A DNA stretch of 64,000 nucleotides, taken from VGBV01 sp963780395 (GTDB taxonomy: Bacteria; Actinomycetota; Thermoleophilia; Solirubrobacterales; 70-9). The notes under the pieces are model-generated. The model did not search any database. It was not told the origin of the DNA and was given only the letters and a program-made list of their open reading frames with translations. Below, in pieces: positions 45,684 through 54,412 of this stretch (positions within the stretch are counted from its first letter, which is position 1; every line of letters starts with the position of its first letter). A program made the translations under genes and the position numbers. The stretch lies in contig CAWABY010000017.1 in the NCBI GenBank assembly GCA_963780395.1, positions 186,001 through 250,000 of the forward strand, given 5' to 3'.

Positions 45684-47156
45684 ATGGTCGGCGAATTGAT
45701 CCTGGGCAGATTCCGCGTCGAGCAGCGCATCGGCAGCGGCGGCTTCGGCACCGTCTACCGGGCCTGGGACGAGCGGCTCGAGCGGGCCGTCGCCGTCAAG
45801 GTGATCGAGAGTGAGGCCGCGGCGCCGCGCGTCACCCGCGAGGCCCAGGCCGTGGCCCGCTTGGACCATCGCAACCTCGCCACGCTGTACGAGCTCGACA
45901 GCGAGGACGGCCGCTCCTTCCTCGTCTCCGAGCTGATCGACGGCCCCACGCTGCGCGAGCTCGGGCGCTGCGGCCAGCTCAGCGACGAGCTGATCGCGTC
46001 GGTCGGTGCCGACTGCGCCGCCGCGCTCTGCCACGCGCACCGGAACGGCGTCGTCCACCGTGATGTCAAACCCGAGAACGTGCTCGTCGCCGCGGGTGGG
46101 GAGGCGAAGCTGGTCGACTTCGGGATCGCTCGGATCGCCGGCGAGCGGACCCTGACCAGGACCGGCGACGTGCTCGGGACCCTCGGCTACATGGCCCCCG
46201 AGCAGGCCGACGGCCAGCGCCCCGGACCCGCCGCCGACGTCTACTCCCTGGCGCTCACCCTGTACGAGGGCTTCTGCGGTGAGCACCCCCGGATCGGCGA
46301 GGGCCCGGCGGCGACGGCGCGCGCGATCGACGAGCCCGTGGAGCCCCTCAATGGGGTGCGCCCGGACCTTCCCGAGCCGCTCGCCGACGCGATCGACGCC
46401 TCGCTCGATCCCGACCCCGAACTGCGGCCCCTGGCCTCTGAGTTGGAGGGGGTGCTGGCCTCGCACGAGGGGGGGCTGGACGGTTCCAGGCTGCCCGCCG
46501 TGTTGCGCCCCTCCGATCCGGAGGAGCCGGACGGTCATGGGTGGCGGGCGTTGGCACCCGCCGGCGGGATGGCCGCGAAGATCGCCGGCTTCGCGCTGGT
46601 CGCCTGGCTGCTGCTGGGGGCCGGCGCGCCTGGCGCAGCGCTGGTCGCCGCCTTCCTGCTCGTCCCCCTGCTGCTCGTCCCGCTCCGCACCCGTGCCCTC
46701 ACCCGCGCCGTGGTCGCCGGGACCGCCTACCTGTGGCTGGCCGCCTATGAGATCGTGGCGGACAAGACGGTGCTGTTCGGCCCTGACGCGGCCGCGCCCG
46801 ACGGCTGGGAGCAGTCGGTTTCGAGCGCCATCGGAGACGTCGTGATCCCGCTGCTGCACCCCGCCGTGCTGGCAGTCGCCGGCCTCTGGGCGCTGGCGGC
46901 CGTGACCCTGCCGCTGCTCGTGCGTGGCCGCGAGCCGGTGCTGGACGCGGTCGGCGCGCTGGTCTGGGCGGCGGCGCTGATCACGGCCTTGCGCCTGCTG
47001 GCCGGCCCGACCGGCGAGCCCAACGGCCTCCTGATCGCGTCGCTGCTGGCAGCGGTCGTCGCCTCGCTGGTCGCGCGACGCGTGCGTGGCGCCCGCGCGC
47101 TGCCCACGGGCACGGTCGATCGCGGCAGCGACACCCTGATCAGGCGGGCGCTCTAG
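45684..47156 (+). CDS. Ser/Thr protein kinase with multi-pass C-terminal membrane domain
   Basis: The 490-residue product has a Hanks-type kinase domain (about 1-265): glycine loop RIGSGGFGTVY, VAVKVIE, catalytic loop HRDVKPENVL, DFGIARI, and GYMAPEQADG. It lacks PASTA repeats and instead ends with six to seven membrane segments (about 285-465). It is therefore likely to sense a membrane signal. ATG 45684 is preceded by GGAAG. The fhaA-pknB block follows 69 bases later and may supply its phosphatase and FHA partners. Confidence 0.85.
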   Translation: MVGELILGRFRVEQRIGSGGFGTVYRAWDERLERAVAVKVIESEAAAPRVTREAQAVARLDHRNLATLYELDSEDGRSFLVSELIDGPTLRELGRCGQLSDELIASVGADCAAALCHAHRNGVVHRDVKPENVLVAAGGEAKLVDFGIARIAGERTLTRTGDVLGTLGYMAPEQADGQRPGPAADVYSLALTLYEGFCGEHPRIGEGPAATARAIDEPVEPLNGVRPDLPEPLADAIDASLDPDPELRPLASELEGVLASHEGGLDGSRLPAVLRPSDPEEPDGHGWRALAPAGGMAAKIAGFALVAWLLLGAGAPGAALVAAFLLVPLLLVPLRTRALTRAVVAGTAYLWLAAYEIVADKTVLFGPDAAAPDGWEQSVSSAIGDVVIPLLHPAVLAVAGLWALAAVTLPLLVRGREPVLDAVGALVWAAALITALRLLAGPTGEPNGLLIASLLAAVVASLVARRVRGARALPTGTVDRGSDTLIRRAL

Positions 47157-47213
47157 GATTTCGGCCTGCGGCTCGGGCTCACCCCGGTCGCCGTCCGCCG
47201 CCGTCCAAGAGTC

Positions 47214-47219
47214 GAGGAG
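47214..47219 (+). promoter_or_regulatory. Ribosome binding site that sets the fhaA start
   Basis: GAGGAG lies six bases before ATC at 47226. Reading from this ATC gives I(M)SVLRNLEARIEGLVEGVF, the expected first residues of the family. The next canonical in-frame start, GTG 47304, would delete 26 conserved residues. Confidence 0.6.
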
Positions 47220-47225
47220 CACCCA

Positions 47226-47993
47226 ATCAGCGTCCTACGCAACCTGGAAGCCCGCATAGAGGGCCTTGTCGAAGGCGTCTTCAGCCGCGCCTTCAGCTCC
47301 GGCGTGCAGCCGGTGGAGATCGCGCGCAAGCTGGCCAAGGAGATGGACGCCCACAAGACGGCCTCGGTCTCGCGGGTCTACGTCCCCAACGAGTACACCG
47401 TCTGGCTCGCGCCCGACGACTACTCCCGCTTCAAGGACTACGAGACCTCGCTCGCGCAGGAGCTCAGCGCCCACCTGCTCGAGCACGCTCGCCGCAACGA
47501 GTACGACCTGCTGACCCGTCCCGTAGTCGGCATGGACCAGGACGAGCGGTTGCGCCTGGGCGAGTTCGGCATCCAGACCCGCCTGGTGCGCCCGCCGCAG
47601 CGCCAGGGCGCCGAGCCCACCCAGGGCGAGCCCGGGCACACGATGGTCTATTCGGCGACCCAGGCCGAGAAGGCGCGCTCCAAGAAGCGGCCGGACACGG
47701 CCTACGTCGACACCCGGGCGATCGTCTCGCTCGACGACCGCCGCTACGTGCTCGACGGCCCGACGGCCTCCCTGGGCCGCTCCAAGGACTGCGACTGCGT
47801 GCTCGACGATCCCAACATCTCCCGCAAGCACGCCGAGCTGCGCCGCTCGGGCCAGGGCGACTGGCAGATCGTCGACCTGGGCTCGACCAACGGCGTCAAG
47901 GTCAACGGCAGGCGCGTCTCCTCGGCCCGGCTCTCGCCCGGCGACGAGGTCACCCTGGGAACGCTCGTCTTCAATTTCGACATCGAGCAGTGA
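47226..47993 (+). CDS. fhaA: FhaA-like protein (DUF3662 plus FHA)
   Basis: The 255-residue product has an N-terminal DUF3662 domain (about 1-120: SVLRNLEARIEGLVEGVFSR, GVQPVEIARKLAKEMD, VPNEYTVWLAPDDYSRF) and a C-terminal FHA domain (about 168-252: LGRSKDCDCVLDDPNISRKHAEL, STNGVKVNG). FHA binds phosphothreonine, so it is a target or adapter of PknB-type kinases; in mycobacteria FhaA regulates MviN/peptidoglycan. Start appears to be ATC. It overlaps fhaB by four bases. Confidence 0.9.
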   Translation: MSVLRNLEARIEGLVEGVFSRAFSSGVQPVEIARKLAKEMDAHKTASVSRVYVPNEYTVWLAPDDYSRFKDYETSLAQELSAHLLEHARRNEYDLLTRPVVGMDQDERLRLGEFGIQTRLVRPPQRQGAEPTQGEPGHTMVYSATQAEKARSKKRPDTAYVDTRAIVSLDDRRYVLDGPTASLGRSKDCDCVLDDPNISRKHAELRRSGQGDWQIVDLGSTNGVKVNGRRVSSARLSPGDEVTLGTLVFNFDIEQ

Positions 47994-48457
47994 GCGACCT
48001 CGAGCCGCTAGCGGTGGCGCTCAAGTTCGGCTTCCTCGCCGTTCTCTACCTGTTCCTGCTCTGGGTGGCGAGGATGGCGCTGCGCGACCTGCGCGCGACC
48101 GCCACGCCCGGGATGGAGTCCGGCTATCACGAGGTGGTAGGCGGCTCCGAGCCGGCCTCCACGGACGCCTGGCTGATCGTCGAGGCCGGCGGGGGGCTGA
48201 ACAAGGGCGAGCGCTTCGACCTCTTCGGGGGCGTCTCGCTGGGCCGCTCCCCCGACGCCGACATCCGGCTCGACGATCGCTACGCGTCGGGCATCCACGC
48301 GCGGGTCTACGGCCGCTCTGGCTCCTACTACGTCGAGGACATGAGCTCGACCAACGGCACCTTGCTCAACTCCCAGGACCTGCACGGCGAGGCCGAGCTT
48401 CACACCGGCGACAAGATCCGCATCGGCGACACCGAGTTCACCTTCGAGGTGAGCTGA
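47990..48457 (+). CDS. fhaB: FhaB-like membrane FHA protein
   Basis: The 155-residue product has one N-terminal membrane helix (about residues 10-30) and a C-terminal FHA domain: LGRSPDADIRLDDRYASGIHARV, then DMSSTNGTLLN. Mycobacterial FhaB (FipA) links kinase signalling to FtsZ and septal proteins. GTG 47990 overlaps the fhaA stop, and its stop overlaps the phosphatase ATG (TGATG). Confidence 0.9.
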   Translation: MSDLEPLAVALKFGFLAVLYLFLLWVARMALRDLRATATPGMESGYHEVVGGSEPASTDAWLIVEAGGGLNKGERFDLFGGVSLGRSPDADIRLDDRYASGIHARVYGRSGSYYVEDMSSTNGTLLNSQDLHGEAELHTGDKIRIGDTEFTFEVS

Positions 48458-49722
48458 TGGCGCTGGCAGTTGTGGAGGAGGCCTACAAGACCGACACCGG
48501 CCGCCAGCGGCACGCGAACGAGGACTCCTACTTCGCCCGCTCACCGGTGTTCGCCGTCGCCGACGGAATGGGCGGCGCCCAGGCCGGCGAGGTCGCCTCG
48601 CGGATCGCCGCGGGAGCGTTCGAGCAGGGCATGGAAGACGAGGCGCCCGCCGAGAGCCAGCTGGAGGGCATCGCACAGGACGCGAACCGCGAGATCCACG
48701 AGCTCGCGCAGCGAGACTCATCGCGGGCGGGGATGGGGACGACGCTGACCGCTGCGCTGCTGCGCGACGGCGAGCTCGCCCTCAGCCACGTCGGCGACAG
48801 CCGCGCCTACGTACTGCGCGACGGCGAGCTGAAGCGGCTGACGAAGGACCATTCCCTGGTCGAGGAGTTGCGGCGGCAGGGGCGCCTCACCGACGAGGAG
48901 GCCGAGGAGCACCCCCAGCGCTCGATCATCACCCGGGCCCTCGGCCCGGAGCCCAGCGTCAACGTCGACACGATGACCTTCCCCGCAAAGAGCGGCGACG
49001 TCTTCCTGCTCTGCAGCGACGGCCTTACGACGATGGTCAGCGACGAGGAGATCGCCGAGATCCTGGGGGAGGCGAAGACGCTGCGCGCCGGGGTCAACAA
49101 GCTGATCGACGCCGCCAACGCCAAGGGCGGGCGCGACAACATAACCGCGGTCGCGTTCCGGGTGGCGGAGGAGGGTGAGGAGCCCGAGGAGGGGGCGACG
49201 CTGATCTCGCGCACCGCCGAGCAGGCGGGGCTGACCAGCGAGCGCGTGCGCCGCGCCGGCGACCGCCTGCGCGGGCAGGGGCCGGTGCCGCTGCCGCACC
49301 GCCGCCGGCGCGGCATCAAGATCGCGGCGATCGTCGCCCTGGTCGCGTTCGTGGCCTTCGGCGCCTGGCGGCTGACCCAGCAGGTCTATTTCCTCGGCAC
49401 CGACGAGGACGGGCGAGTCGCGCTCTACCGCGGGCTTCCCTACGACCTGCCGTTCGGGATCGAGCTCTACTCCGAGCAGCTCTCGATCGGGGTCCAGGCC
49501 GCATCGCTCTCGCCCGAGCGCCGGCAGGTCGTGACCGAACACAAGCTGCGCTCCCAGGACGACGCGACCGACATCGTCGATGACATCGAGCAGCGCGAGG
49601 GATCGGCGCCGCCGGCCACGCCGGCCCCGAAGAAGAAGCAGCAGCAGAAGCAGCAGCAGAAGCAGCAGAACGGGAAGCAGGCGGGGACGAAGAAGAAGCA
49701 GCAGCCCGCCACGGGCAATTGA
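48457..49722 (+). CDS. pstP: PstP-like PP2C Ser/Thr protein phosphatase
   Basis: This PP2C phosphatase (about 1-240) has metal motifs RHANEDSY, AVADGMGGAQAGEVASRIA, GMGTTLTAALL, LSHVGDSRAYVLRDGEL, SDGLTTMVSD and RDNITAVAFRV. One membrane helix follows at about 290-310, then an extracytoplasmic part of about 85 residues and a Lys/Gln-rich C-terminus (KKKQQQKQQQKQQN). It reverses PknB-type phosphorylation. It is coupled to fhaB and overlaps the ftsW start (TTGA). Confidence 0.93.
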   Translation: MALAVVEEAYKTDTGRQRHANEDSYFARSPVFAVADGMGGAQAGEVASRIAAGAFEQGMEDEAPAESQLEGIAQDANREIHELAQRDSSRAGMGTTLTAALLRDGELALSHVGDSRAYVLRDGELKRLTKDHSLVEELRRQGRLTDEEAEEHPQRSIITRALGPEPSVNVDTMTFPAKSGDVFLLCSDGLTTMVSDEEIAEILGEAKTLRAGVNKLIDAANAKGGRDNITAVAFRVAEEGEEPEEGATLISRTAEQAGLTSERVRRAGDRLRGQGPVPLPHRRRRGIKIAAIVALVAFVAFGAWRLTQQVYFLGTDEDGRVALYRGLPYDLPFGIELYSEQLSIGVQAASLSPERRQVVTEHKLRSQDDATDIVDDIEQREGSAPPATPAPKKKQQQKQQQKQQNGKQAGTKKKQQPATGN

Positions 49723-51074
49723 GCGCGCGCAGCCGCGAGCTCTTCGCCCTCATCCCCGTCGGCCTGCTGGTGACGGCGGGCTTCACGGCGGTGCTGATCG
49801 TCGAGTCCGAGCAGATCGGCGACCTCAGCTTCATCTACGGTCTCTACTTCCTCGGCCTCTGCCTGGCGACGCACTTCGTGATCCGCGCCCGGCTGCCCGA
49901 CGCCGACCCCTTCCTGTTCCCGCTGGTGGCGCTGCTGGCCGCGTTCGGGGTGGTGATGCTGTTCCGGCTCGACGACGGCCTCGCCCGCGACCAGGCGAAC
50001 TGGTTCGTGGTGGGGCTGGTGGCGTTCTCGCTGACGATCTTCTTCCTGCGCGACTACGAGGTGCTGGAGCGCTACCGGTACCTGATCGCCTTCGCCGGCA
50101 TCGCGCTGCTGCTGATGCCGCGGCTGCCCGGCATCGGCGAGACCACCAACGAGGCCTACCTCAGCGTCAAGCTGGGCCCGCTCAACTTTCAGCCGACCGA
50201 GCTGGCGAAGATCTGCATCGTCGTCTTCCTGGCCAGCTACCTGAACGAGAAGCGCGAGGTGCTGGTGGTGGGGGCGCGGAACATCGGCGGCATCGTGCTG
50301 CCGCCGCTGAAGCACCTGGGGCCGCTGCTGGTGATCTGGGGTGCGGCGATGGTGATGCTGGTCTTCATCCGCGACCTCGGCAGCTCGCTGATGTTCTTCG
50401 GGGCGTTCCTGGCGATGATCTACGTCGCGACCGCGCGCGTCTCGTTCGTACTGGTCGGGCTGGCCCTGTTCGCCGTCGGCGCCTGGTTCTTCGCGAACAC
50501 GGTCGGACACGTGCAGGACCGCTTCGACATCTGGCTCGATCCCTTCGATGACCCCGAGGGCGACGGCTTCCAGGTCGCCCAGTCGCTGTTCGCGCAGGCA
50601 GACGGCGGGCTGTTCGGGAGGGGCCTGGGGGAGTCGCTTGTGCAGTTACCCGAGATCACGCCCAAGTGCGCTGACGACTTCCCCAACTGCGGGGCGATCC
50701 TGCCGGCGCCGCACACCGACTTCATCTACGCGGTGATCGTGAACGAGCTCGGCCTCTTCGGCGGCGGGGCCGTGGTCCTGATCTACGCGCTGATCACCGA
50801 GCGGGGCTTCAAGACGGCGATCCTCGCCGACGACGGCTTCTCGAAGCTGCTGGCGGCAGGGCTGACGACGATCGTGGCGCTGCAGGCGTTCGTGATCATC
50901 GGCGGCGTCACGCGGGTGATCCCGATCACCGGGGTCACCCTGCCCTTCATCAGCTACGGGGGCAGCTCGATCGTCGCCAACTTCATCCTGCTGGCGCTGC
51001 TGCTCTCGATCTCCGACAAGGCCCGCCGCCGGGTCCGGCGAGAGGGCGAGGCGCTGGAGGCCGAGTACTCATGA
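49719..51074 (+). CDS. FtsW/RodA/SpoVE-family peptidoglycan polymerase
   Basis: The 451-residue SEDS glycosyltransferase has ten membrane segments and the conserved LNFQPTELAKICIVVFLASYL, LIRDLGSS-type (FIRDLGSSLMFFGAFL), SLFAQADGGLFGRGLGES and PHTDFIYAVIVNELGLFGG motifs, ending in PFISYGGSSIVANF. It polymerises lipid II with the adjacent class B PBP. In mycobacteria the equivalent gene is called rodA; division versus elongation role cannot be decided. Start TTG 49719. Confidence 0.92.
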   Translation: MSARSRELFALIPVGLLVTAGFTAVLIVESEQIGDLSFIYGLYFLGLCLATHFVIRARLPDADPFLFPLVALLAAFGVVMLFRLDDGLARDQANWFVVGLVAFSLTIFFLRDYEVLERYRYLIAFAGIALLLMPRLPGIGETTNEAYLSVKLGPLNFQPTELAKICIVVFLASYLNEKREVLVVGARNIGGIVLPPLKHLGPLLVIWGAAMVMLVFIRDLGSSLMFFGAFLAMIYVATARVSFVLVGLALFAVGAWFFANTVGHVQDRFDIWLDPFDDPEGDGFQVAQSLFAQADGGLFGRGLGESLVQLPEITPKCADDFPNCGAILPAPHTDFIYAVIVNELGLFGGGAVVLIYALITERGFKTAILADDGFSKLLAAGLTTIVALQAFVIIGGVTRVIPITGVTLPFISYGGSSIVANFILLALLLSISDKARRRVRREGEALEAEYS

Positions 51075-51099
51075 GGGCCAACTTCAGGGAACCCGCATC

Positions 51100-52560
51100 A
51101 TGAACCCGCAGATCGTGAAGCTGTTCGGGGTCGTGCTGGTGCTGTACGCGCTGCTGTTCGGCTTCACCTCCTACTGGTCGATCTTCGACTCCGAGGGGCT
51201 GGAGGCGAACGTCGCCAACAAGCGCCCGCTGCTCGAGGAGCAGCGGATCGAGCGCGGCGAGATCCTGGCGGCGGACGAGAGCGTGATCGCCCGCTCCGAT
51301 CCCCGGGGCAAGGGCGGCAACCGCACCTTCGTGCGCGACTACCCCGAGGGCGAGCTGTACGGGAACCCGATCGGGTACTCATTCGTGGAGCGGGGGCGGG
51401 TCGGCTTCGAGCTCTCGCACAACGACGAGCTGGTCGGCGAGAAGACCGAGTTTCTCTCGATCCTGGACGCCCTGCGCGGCGCCGCCCAGGAGGGTTCCGA
51501 CGTGCAGTCCTCGCTGGACCCCGAGGGACAGGTGACGGCGACCCAGGCGCTCGGTGGGCAGAAGGGGTCCGTGGTCGCGCTCGACCCGCAGACCGGCGAG
51601 GTGCTGACGATGGTCAGCGTCCCGACCTATGACCCCAACGAGGTCGCCAGCTCGCAGGGCTTCCAGGCCCTGAACCAGGACCCCGACGCACCGCTGTTCA
51701 ACCGCGCCACCCAGGCCGGATACCCGCCCGGCTCGACGATGAAGGTGGTGACCGCCACCGCGGCGCTCGACAGCGGCGAGTTCGAGGTCGACGACACGGT
51801 CAGCGGCGAGTCGGGCAAGGTGATCTCGGGGGTGCCGCTGGAGAACGCCGGAGGGGAGAGCTTCGGCGAGATCCCTCTGACCACCGCACTGACCAACTCC
51901 GTCAACACGGTCTGGGCCGAGGTCGCCGAGGACCTGGGTACGGAGACGATGTACGAGTACATGGACCGCTTCGGCTTCAACGCGAAGCCGCCGCTCGACT
52001 ACCCGAGCTTCCAGCTGGCCCCCTCGGGCGAGTTCGCCGACGGCAAGCTGCTCGACGCCGGCAGCGACCAGATCGACGTCGGCCGCATGGCGATCGGCCA
52101 GGACAAGCTCAACGTGACACCGCTGCAGATGGCGATGGTCGCCGCCGCGGTCGCGAACAAGGGCGAGCTGATGGAGCCGCGCCTGTGGTCGAAGGTGATC
52201 GACACCGACGGCCGCGAGGAGAAGCTCAACCCCGAGCGCATGAGCCGGGTCATGGACGAGGAGACGGCCGAGGAGCTGACCGGGATGATGGAGGACGTGG
52301 TCAACGAGGGGACGGGCGGCGCCGCCGCGCTCGGCAGCGACCAGGTGGCCGGCAAGACGGGGACCGCGGAGATCATCCCCGAGCAGAACGTGAACCAGGC
52401 CTGGTTCATCGGCTTCGCGCCCTCGGACGACCCCAGGGTGGCGATCGCGGTCACCGTGGAGCGCACCAGCGGCTTCGGCGGCACCGTGGCGGCGCCGATC
52501 GCCCAGCAGGTGCTGGAGGTGCTGGTGGAGAACACCAGTGGCGAGGATGAGAATGAGTGA
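51100..52560 (+). CDS. pbpA: Class B penicillin-binding protein (PbpA-like)
   Basis: The 486-residue transpeptidase has one N-terminal membrane helix, and the catalytic triad of motifs: PGSTMKVVTA (active Ser), NSVNT and VAGKTGTAE. It cross-links peptidoglycan with the upstream SEDS polymerase. ATG 51100 is 25 bases after ftsW. Its extracytoplasmic N-terminal region is short, as in mycobacterial PbpA. Confidence 0.93.
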   Translation: MNPQIVKLFGVVLVLYALLFGFTSYWSIFDSEGLEANVANKRPLLEEQRIERGEILAADESVIARSDPRGKGGNRTFVRDYPEGELYGNPIGYSFVERGRVGFELSHNDELVGEKTEFLSILDALRGAAQEGSDVQSSLDPEGQVTATQALGGQKGSVVALDPQTGEVLTMVSVPTYDPNEVASSQGFQALNQDPDAPLFNRATQAGYPPGSTMKVVTATAALDSGEFEVDDTVSGESGKVISGVPLENAGGESFGEIPLTTALTNSVNTVWAEVAEDLGTETMYEYMDRFGFNAKPPLDYPSFQLAPSGEFADGKLLDAGSDQIDVGRMAIGQDKLNVTPLQMAMVAAAVANKGELMEPRLWSKVIDTDGREEKLNPERMSRVMDEETAEELTGMMEDVVNEGTGGAAALGSDQVAGKTGTAEIIPEQNVNQAWFIGFAPSDDPRVAIAVTVERTSGFGGTVAAPIAQQVLEVLVENTSGEDENE

Positions 52561-52590
52561 TCAGCGGCCCCGCGTCAGGGGAGCGGCCTG

Positions 52591-54402
52591 ATGGCGGCGC
52601 CGCGCAAGGGGACGATCGTCGATCAGCGCTACAAGCTCGACCGCAAGATCGGCTCGGGCGGTATGGCCGACGTCTGGCTGGCCGACGACAAGGAGCTCGA
52701 CCGCAAGGTCGCGATCAAGATGCTGCACGACCGGTTCGCGCAGGACCAGGAGTTCGTCGAGCGCTTCCGGCGCGAGGCCCAGTCGGCGGCGGGCCTGCAG
52801 CACCCGAACGTGGTCTCGATCTTCGACCGCGGCGAGTTCCGCGACACCTACTTCATCGCCATGGAGTACGTGGACGGCCCGCAGCTGAAGCAGCTCGTCA
52901 AGGGCGGCATGGGGACCCAGGACGCGATCGACTTCACGCGCCAGATCCTGAACGCGGCGCGGTTCGCCCACCGCAAGGGCATCGTCCACCGCGACCTGAA
53001 GCCCCAGAACGTGCTGATCGACGAGGACGGCCGCGCCCGCGTCGCCGACTTCGGCATCGCGCGCGGCGAGAGCTCGGACATCACCGCCACGGGCTCGGTG
53101 ATGGGAACGGCCCAGTACCTCTCGCCCGAGCAGGCCCAGGGCAAGGAGACGACGCCGCGCTCGGACATCTACTCGATCGGGGTGATCCTCTATGAGGCGC
53201 TGACGGGGCGGGTGCCCTTCGAGGGCGACAGCGCCGTCGCCGTGGCCCTGAAGCAGGTCTCCGAGACCCCGCGGCGGCCAAGCACCGTCAACCCCAGCGT
53301 GCCGCCGGCCCTGGACGCGGTCGTGATGCGGGCGCTCGCCAAGGACCCCGAGGCGCGCTTCAAGGACGCCGACGCCTTCATGAAGGCGCTGGACGCCGCC
53401 GAGCGCGCCCCCGACCAGCCCCGCCCCGAGGACACCGCCGCCTTCGCCGCCGTCTCGCCCGAGGGCGACCACGCCTACGCCGACGACGAGGAGGAGGACT
53501 GGGAGGACGAGGAGGACCAGCGCCGCAGGCGCCGCTGGATCCTGCTGGCGGTGCTGGTCGCCCTGGTCGCAGGCCTCGTCGCCTTCGCGCTGACCCGGCC
53601 GGGCTCCGTGACGGTCCCGTCGGTGACCGGCATCCCCGAGCCGACGGCGACGGAGCGTCTCGAGGCCGAGGGCCTCGACGTGGACATCAACCCCGTCCCC
53701 AGCACCGCCGCCCGGGAGACCGTGCTGGAGCAGGACCCGATCGCCGGCGAGAAGGTGGACGAGGGATCGACGGTGACGCTCAGCGTCAGCTCCGGGCCGG
53801 CGATCGTGACCGTGCCCGATGTCAGCGGCCGGCCCGAGAAGGAGGCGACCGAGCTGCTCGAGCAGGCCGGCCTGCTGGTCGATCCCGGCTTCGGCTTCTC
53901 CGACACCGTGCCCGAGGGCCGCGCGATCGGCACCGAGCCCGGCGCCGGCACCGACATCTCCGCGGGCTCGACGGTGAAGCTGACGATCTCGCGCGGCTCC
54001 AACAAGGTCGAGGTCCCCGACGTGGTCGGCCTTGACGACCAACAGGCGCTCTCGATCCTGAGCGACTCCGAGCTGGGCGGGAACGTCGTCCAGCGCGACG
54101 ACGTCGCGCCCGCCGGCCGGGTGGTCGGCCAGAGCCCCGGCCCGGGCCGCATGGTCAAGCGCGGCTCGCCGGTGACGATCTTCGTCTCCAGCGGCGCGAT
54201 CTCGGTCCCGGACGTGGTCGGCCAGACGCGCAAGCAGGCCGTGACTGCGCTGAAGCAGGCCGGCTTCACTCCGTCGGTGAGCGAGGAGCCGACGGACGAC
54301 CCGGCGGCGGACGGCCGCGTCGTCAACCAGTTCCCGCCCTCCGGCTCGCGGGGGCAGCGCGGCGACTTGGTCACGATCACGGTCGGTGTGCTGACTCCCT
54401 AG
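52591..54402 (+). CDS. pknB: PknB-like Ser/Thr kinase with four PASTA domains
   Basis: The 603-residue product has a Hanks kinase domain (about 14-275: KIGSGGMADVWLADDKEL, HRDLKPQNVLID, VADFGIARGES, APEQ-type SPEQAQGKE), an acidic juxtamembrane segment (DDEEEDWEDEEDQ), one membrane helix (about 317-338), and four extracellular PASTA repeats beginning VTVPSVTG, VTVPDVSG, VEVPDVVG and ISVPDVVG. PASTA units bind muropeptides or lipid II. It is the last kinase of the division block, 30 bases after pbpA. Confidence 0.95.
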   Translation: MAAPRKGTIVDQRYKLDRKIGSGGMADVWLADDKELDRKVAIKMLHDRFAQDQEFVERFRREAQSAAGLQHPNVVSIFDRGEFRDTYFIAMEYVDGPQLKQLVKGGMGTQDAIDFTRQILNAARFAHRKGIVHRDLKPQNVLIDEDGRARVADFGIARGESSDITATGSVMGTAQYLSPEQAQGKETTPRSDIYSIGVILYEALTGRVPFEGDSAVAVALKQVSETPRRPSTVNPSVPPALDAVVMRALAKDPEARFKDADAFMKALDAAERAPDQPRPEDTAAFAAVSPEGDHAYADDEEEDWEDEEDQRRRRRWILLAVLVALVAGLVAFALTRPGSVTVPSVTGIPEPTATERLEAEGLDVDINPVPSTAARETVLEQDPIAGEKVDEGSTVTLSVSSGPAIVTVPDVSGRPEKEATELLEQAGLLVDPGFGFSDTVPEGRAIGTEPGAGTDISAGSTVKLTISRGSNKVEVPDVVGLDDQQALSILSDSELGGNVVQRDDVAPAGRVVGQSPGPGRMVKRGSPVTIFVSSGAISVPDVVGQTRKQAVTALKQAGFTPSVSEEPTDDPAADGRVVNQFPPSGSRGQRGDLVTITVGVLTP

Positions 54403-54412
54403 GGTGCCCCGG

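Noticed and set aside
43209..47156. Very long plus-strand open frame (over 1300 codons) covering the HNH, pheA and CARDB genes
   Set aside because: Only its last 490 codons (the kinase from 45684) are protein-like. The earlier part is an antisense shadow of three recognised minus-strand genes in GC-rich DNA.
49630..49722. CAG/AAG-rich repeat as a possible repeat array
   Set aside because: It is simply the coding sequence of the Lys/Gln-rich tail of the phosphatase, not a CRISPR or intergenic repeat.
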